64,000 bases of DNA from Micromonospora echinaurantiaca (GTDB lineage: Bacteria > Actinomycetota > Actinomycetes > Mycobacteriales > Micromonosporaceae): contig NZ_LT607750.1 of the NCBI RefSeq assembly GCF_900090235.1, positions 6,088,501-6,152,500 on the forward strand, read 5' to 3'. Every line of letters starts with the position of its first letter. The first letter of the stretch is position 1. Of the stretch, positions 58,269 through 64,000 are shown piece after piece. The translations under genes and the position numbers were made by a program. Under the pieces are notes generated by a model, which saw nothing but the letters and a program-made list of their open reading frames with translations, did no database searches and had not been told where the DNA came from.

Positions 58269-60080
58269 GTGACGCTGTACGGCGAGAAAGTTCCACCTGC
58301 CGACGACCGGCCCACCGTCCAGGTCACCGCGGTCAGCTGGCCCGGTGACGATCCGGAGGCCGGCGTGCCGGGCCGTCCGGCGGGCGGGGGAGCGCGGCGG
58401 CGGATCCGGATGCTGCTCGCCGGCGGGATCACCGCGGCGGTGCTGGCCTCCGTGGGCGGGGTGGGCGCCTACGCGTACGCCGGGGACGTGCCGCGCGGCA
58501 CCACCGTGCTCGGCGCCGAGCTGGGCGGCCGGAGCCGGGCGGACGCGGCCCGGGAGCTCCGGGCCGAGCTGGACCGCCGCGCGGCCGAGCTGGCCGCCCC
58601 GGTGCCGGTACGGGTGGGCGAGCGGACCGCCGAGCTGAACCCGGCCGAGGTCGGCCTCGCTGTCGACGTGGACGCCACCGTGGCGGCGGCGGCCGAGGCG
58701 CGGGCGCACGCGGTCGACCGGCTGGTCGGCGAGCGCAGCGTCCCGCCGGTGGTCACGGTGGACATCGCCCGGCTCGACGCCGCGCTCGCCAAGGTCGTCG
58801 GCGACCAGGGCCGGAAGATGACCATGCCGGCGATCACCTTCTCCGGCACCACCCCGAAGGCGGTCCACCCGAAGCCGAGCCTGGCGCTCGACCCGGAGCG
58901 CTCCGCCGAGGCGGTGCGCCAGGGGTGGCTGAGCGGGCAGCCGGTCACCGTGCCGCTGGTCGAGACGCACCCGGCGACCACCGCCGAGGAGGTCGACCGG
59001 ATGGTCGCCGAGCTGGCGAAGCCGGCCGTGGCCGCGCCGGTGAAGCTGAGCACCGACAAGGGCTCGGTCACCATCGGCCCCAGGGCGATCGCGAAGAGCC
59101 TGCGCTTCACCGCTGACAAGGCCGGCACGCTGACCCCGCAGGTGGACGTGAAGCGGCTGCGCGCGGCGCTGGGCGACGACCTGACGAAGATCGAGGTGCC
59201 GCCGAAGGACGCCCGGATGGCCATCTCCGGCGGCAGGCCGAAGGTGGTCGACAACGGTCGGCCCGGCCAGCAGCTGGACGGCGCGGCGCTGGCCCGCGAT
59301 CTGCTGGCGGTCCTGCCAAAGGCGGACGGTCGGGAGGTCACCGGCGAGCTGAAGCCGGCCGAGCCGGAGCTGACCGCGACGAAGGTGGCCGAGCTGGGGA
59401 TCAAGGAGAAGGTCTCCTCCTTCACCACCCGGTTCACCGGTGGCCTCTCCTCGCCGCGCAGCCAGAACATCGTCACCATCGCCAAGGACGTGGACGGCAC
59501 AGTGGTGCTGCCGGGCGAGACGTTCTCGCTCAACGGCCACACCGGCGAACGCGGCTACGCCCAGGGCTACCGGGACGCCCCGGTCATCCTCGACGGCAAG
59601 CTGGTGCCCGGCGTCGGCGGCGGCACCTCGCAGTTCACCACCACGCTCTTCAATGCCACCTACTACGCCGGCCTGGAGGACGTCGAGCACAAGCCGCACT
59701 CCTACTGGTTCAGCCGGTACCCGGCGGTCATCGAGTCGACGATCTTCTGGCCCAACCTGGACTTCAAGTTCCGCAACAACACCCCGTACGGGCTGCTCAT
59801 CGACACCTCGTACACGTCCAGCTCGATCACCGTGTCGATCTGGAGCACGAAGATCTACGACAGCGTGAAGACCGAGTACAGCCCGCGCCGCAACATCACC
59901 AAGCCCAAGACCATCTACCTGAAGCCGGGCCCGTCCTGCATCCCGGCAAACGGCATCGACGGCTTCACCCAGGACGCGTACCGGGTGATCCGCAAGGACG
60001 GCAAGGTGGTCAAGCGGGAGAAGTTCACCTGGCGCTACGACGCGGAGCCCCGCTACATCTGCGGCGCCGAACCCTCCTGA
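58269..60080 (+). CDS. VanW family protein with peptidoglycan-binding-like domains
   Basis: 603 aa. GTG at 58269 after GAGGTT; a longer frame upstream lacks a site. N-terminal cytoplasmic segment of about 45, one membrane helix (MLLAGGITAAVLASVGGVGA), then two repeats (PG_binding_4-like, GTTVLGAELGGRSRADAARE; PKVVDNGRPGQQLDGAALAR). VanW domain from about 405 (FSLNGHTGERGYAQGYRDAP, VGGGTSQFTTTLFNATYYAG). Widespread wall-associated protein of unknown role, related to vancomycin-cluster VanW but no resistance implied. Confidence 0.92.
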   Translation: MTLYGEKVPPADDRPTVQVTAVSWPGDDPEAGVPGRPAGGGARRRIRMLLAGGITAAVLASVGGVGAYAYAGDVPRGTTVLGAELGGRSRADAARELRAELDRRAAELAAPVPVRVGERTAELNPAEVGLAVDVDATVAAAAEARAHAVDRLVGERSVPPVVTVDIARLDAALAKVVGDQGRKMTMPAITFSGTTPKAVHPKPSLALDPERSAEAVRQGWLSGQPVTVPLVETHPATTAEEVDRMVAELAKPAVAAPVKLSTDKGSVTIGPRAIAKSLRFTADKAGTLTPQVDVKRLRAALGDDLTKIEVPPKDARMAISGGRPKVVDNGRPGQQLDGAALARDLLAVLPKADGREVTGELKPAEPELTATKVAELGIKEKVSSFTTRFTGGLSSPRSQNIVTIAKDVDGTVVLPGETFSLNGHTGERGYAQGYRDAPVILDGKLVPGVGGGTSQFTTTLFNATYYAGLEDVEHKPHSYWFSRYPAVIESTIFWPNLDFKFRNNTPYGLLIDTSYTSSSITVSIWSTKIYDSVKTEYSPRRNITKPKTIYLKPGPSCIPANGIDGFTQDAYRVIRKDGKVVKREKFTWRYDAEPRYICGAEPS

Positions 60081-60103
60081 CGCCCGCCGGGCGCACGCTG
60101 ACA

Positions 60104-60137
60104 ACTGCCCCGCCGGCTCCGTCGCCGGCGGGGCAGT
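60104..60137. terminator. Terminator after VanW gene
   Basis: 14-bp stem (60104-60117 with 60124-60137), then CTGTTTTCG on the plus strand; also serves the reductase gene. Confidence 0.85.
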
Positions 60138-60153
60138 CTGTTTTCGTACGCGC

Positions 60154-60780
60154 TCAGGGCCGAGCCTGCGCCAGACCCTGCCGTACGCCGTCCGCGTCCA
60201 GGTCGGCGCCGTAGACGGGGGTGCCGGGCTGCTGCCGCCAGCTCTCGTCCAGCGATCCGCCGTCGACGGGGTCGAAGCCCAGGGCGTCCACCAGCTCCAT
60301 CACCATCCGCTTCGCCTCGGCGTCGTCGCCGGCCACCGGCAGCGCGATCCGGCCCGCCTGGCCGGCCGGGCGCCCGTTCTCCATCAGGTGCTGCGCCATG
60401 ATCGTGTTGAACGTCTTCACCACCCGGGCGCCCTGGAGGTGGTCGGCGGTCCAGCGGCTGGACGAGACGCTGCGGTCCTGAAGCTCGGCGATGTTCCCGT
60501 CCCGCTCGGGGTAGTAGTTGTCCGCGTCGACCACCACCGTGCCGGCGAACGCCTCGGCCGGCAGTTCCGGTACGGCCTTCAGCGGCACGGCCACGACCAC
60601 CACGTCGGAGCCCTGGGCCGCCTGCTCGACGGTGCCGGCCGTCGCCCCGGTCTCCTGAGCCAGCTCGGCGAGGGTCTGCGGGCCGCGCGAGTTGGCGACG
60701 GTGACGTCGTGCCCCAGAGCGCTCAGCCGCCGGGTGAGCGTGCCGCCGATGTGCCCGGACCCGATGATGCCGATCTTCAT
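60154..60780 (-). CDS. NADPH-dependent F420 reductase family protein
   Basis: 208 aa, ATG at 60780 with GGGGAG upstream. N-terminal Rossmann fold GIIGSGHIGGTLTRRL and NSRGPQTL (NADP 2'-phosphate site N-S-R). The VVKTFNTI motif (about 128-135) and GDDAEAKRMVMELVDALGFD complete the F420-oxidoreductase family. It would transfer hydride between NADPH and F420, common in this phylum. Confidence 0.88.
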   Translation of the reverse strand: MKIGIIGSGHIGGTLTRRLSALGHDVTVANSRGPQTLAELAQETGATAGTVEQAAQGSDVVVVAVPLKAVPELPAEAFAGTVVVDADNYYPERDGNIAELQDRSVSSSRWTADHLQGARVVKTFNTIMAQHLMENGRPAGQAGRIALPVAGDDAEAKRMVMELVDALGFDPVDGGSLDESWRQQPGTPVYGADLDADGVRQGLAQARP

Positions 60781-61090
60781 ACCCGCTCCCCACGTCCCTC
60801 CACGAGCCTGACCTGCCCCGACGGTACGAGAGCCGGCCGCCGGCCCGCCGCGGATTCGACGGATCTCGCCGGCGGCACCAGGTCGCGGGTCGATCATTCT
60901 TACTTGGCAGCTCGGCGGCCGTGGTCGCTCGCGGTTGGGGGTGGTTCACCCGCCAGCTTCGAGCCGGGCCCGGCGGGACGCGTGTCAGGGTGCGACCGAT
61001 CGCTGGGCATGCCCTCTACCGCCTGGGCGGGGACCCGAAACCGCGGCTAGGAGCCGTTCCCTCCGCGGCCGTGGTCGCTTGCGGTTCCGG

Positions 61091-61160
61091 GGTGGGGCCC
61101 GCCGTGCCCGGCGCAGGGATCAAGCCTGACCGCCCGGAGCCGGGCACGGCGGGCCCCACC
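61091..61160. repeat. Hairpin repeat copy 1
   Basis: 22-bp perfect arms (61091-61112, 61139-61160) around a 26-bp loop. Shares about 45 bp with copy 2, including GCAGGGATCAAGCCTGACCG. Confidence 0.85.
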
Positions 61161-61381
61161 CTCGTCGTGGTCCCGATCCGCGGGAACTTGCGGGTGGCAG
61201 ATGAGTGCCAGCGCCCGAGCCCCCGCTGGGGTGAGGGGGTTCCCACCGACCGGTGTTGGTGGTCGCCAGTGGGTCAACTCGACCGGTTACAGCTGCCACC
61301 GGCTGCCAGCCCTTCTTCATGTGATCGGCCCCTTGTTGGTTTCGGGGGGCTGTTGCTGGCGGGCGGGTGGTGACCAGGATC

Positions 61382-61455
61382 GGGTGTGGCCCCGCCGTGC
61401 ACGGCGCAGGGATCAAGCCTGACCGCCCGGAGCCGGGCACGGCGGGGCCACACCC
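61382..61455. repeat. Hairpin repeat copy 2
   Basis: 24-bp arms with one mismatch (61382-61405, 61432-61455) and the same loop as copy 1. It lies about 50 bp before the 5S terminator. Confidence 0.85.
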
Positions 61456-61506
61456 CCAACCGCAACCAGACCAAAAGCTGGCGGAGCCAGAAATAGGGTG
61501 GAATGC

Positions 61507-61540
61507 ATTCAGGGCCACCCCTCGTGGGGTGGCCCTGAAT
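61507..61540 (-). terminator. rRNA operon terminator
   Basis: 15-bp stem (61507-61521 with 61526-61540), TCGT loop, 10 bp past the 5S rRNA 3' end on the minus strand. Confidence 0.8.
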
Positions 61541-61549
61541 GGAAGATTG

Positions 61550-61667
61550 TCCGGCGGTGTCCTACTCTCCCACACCCTCACGAGTGCAGTACCATCGGCG
61601 CTGGAGGGCTTAGCTTCCGGGTTCGGAATGTGACCGGGCGTTTCCCCTCCGCCATGACCGCCGTAAC
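61550..61667 (-). rRNA. rrf: 5S ribosomal RNA
   Basis: About 118 nt on the minus strand: begins GTTACGGCGGTCATGGCGG, contains CGAACCCGGAAGCTAAGC, ends near GTAGGACACCGCCGG. End pairing CGGCGGT / ACCGCCG is intact. Confidence 0.96.
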
Positions 61668-61747
61668 TCTATCAACATATCAAACAACACCACACAGTGG
61701 TCTGTTGTTCGTTTGCTGTGAGTTGCACAGTGGACGCGTAGCAGCTT

Positions 61748-64000
<2,253 letters not shown>

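Larger units (their letters stand above)
60781..61505. other. Intergenic region with repeated hairpins, no gene
   Basis: 725 bp between the reductase and the rRNA operon. It contains two related hairpins (below) and a doubled GTGGTCGCT(C/T)GCGGTT motif (about 60924 and 61073). Open frames here look like chance. Confidence 0.5.

Overview
This is a high-GC (roughly 70 % or more) actinobacterial chromosome segment, most likely from Micromonospora or a close relative in the Micromonosporaceae. The support is the extreme G/C third-position bias, frequent GTG starts with GGAGG-type ribosome sites, an XRE/DUF5753-DUF397 regulator pair, a DUF6230/DUF6114 pair, an actinobacterial 23S rRNA with the extra domain III stalk, and intergenic palindromes of a kind I associate with Micromonospora. 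The species is an inference; no sequence search was possible.

Layout. 1-3.1 kb: a peptide/nickel-type ABC importer on the minus strand (binding lipoprotein, DppB, truncated DppC). 3.4-7.4 kb: the replication/repair block recR, ybaB, dnaX and the SRP RNA, all minus. 7.46 kb: tRNA-Ser(GGA), followed by a 3 kb segment bounded by related direct repeats (RibD-C/DHFR-like protein, secreted FG-GAP propeller). 10.7-18.6 kb: an accessory stretch with a divergent XRE/DUF397 regulator module, two poorly known proteins, a membrane NACHT NTPase and a secreted seven-repeat cysteine protein. 18.7-21 kb: a DUF3152 protease-like lipoprotein, a SigE-type sigma factor with a coupled membrane protein, and tRNA-Ser(CGA). 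21-29.9 kb: deoD, a TetR-thioesterase operon, a MacAB-like export operon divergent from its probable two-component system, and tadA with its associated gene.

30-42.4 kb: small membrane and secreted proteins, an M23 peptidase, a GH81 endo-beta-1,3-glucanase with an operator-like palindrome, a PHP-domain protein, an EamA transporter, a DUF885 peptidase-like protein, the DUF6230-DUF6114 operon and a DUF3068 protein. 42.4-57 kb: an envelope glycan locus with an AftD-like (DUF3367) GT-C enzyme coupled to a VWA protein, a GT4 glycosyltransferase, DUF2613, two more multi-spanning membrane proteins, two methyltransferases and a flippase-like protein. 57.2-60.8 kb: a NudC-type Nudix enzyme, a VanW protein and an F420-dependent reductase. 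61.5-64 kb: 5S and the 3' three quarters of 23S rRNA on the minus strand; the operon continues past the window.

How the parts work together. Several units are translationally coupled by ATGA, GTGA or TGATG overlaps: DppB/DppC, the four-gene export operon, regulator/kinase, sigma/partner, TetR/thioesterase, VWA/AftD-like/methyltransferase, and DUF2613/membrane protein. The regions I would look at first are the AftD-like glycan locus (an arabinan-type transferase in a genus not known for mycobacterial arabinogalactan), the membrane NACHT protein beside the cysteine-repeat secreted protein, and the three head-to-tail 12-bp repeats between the export operon and its regulator. I found no CRISPR array, transposase, integrase or prophage.
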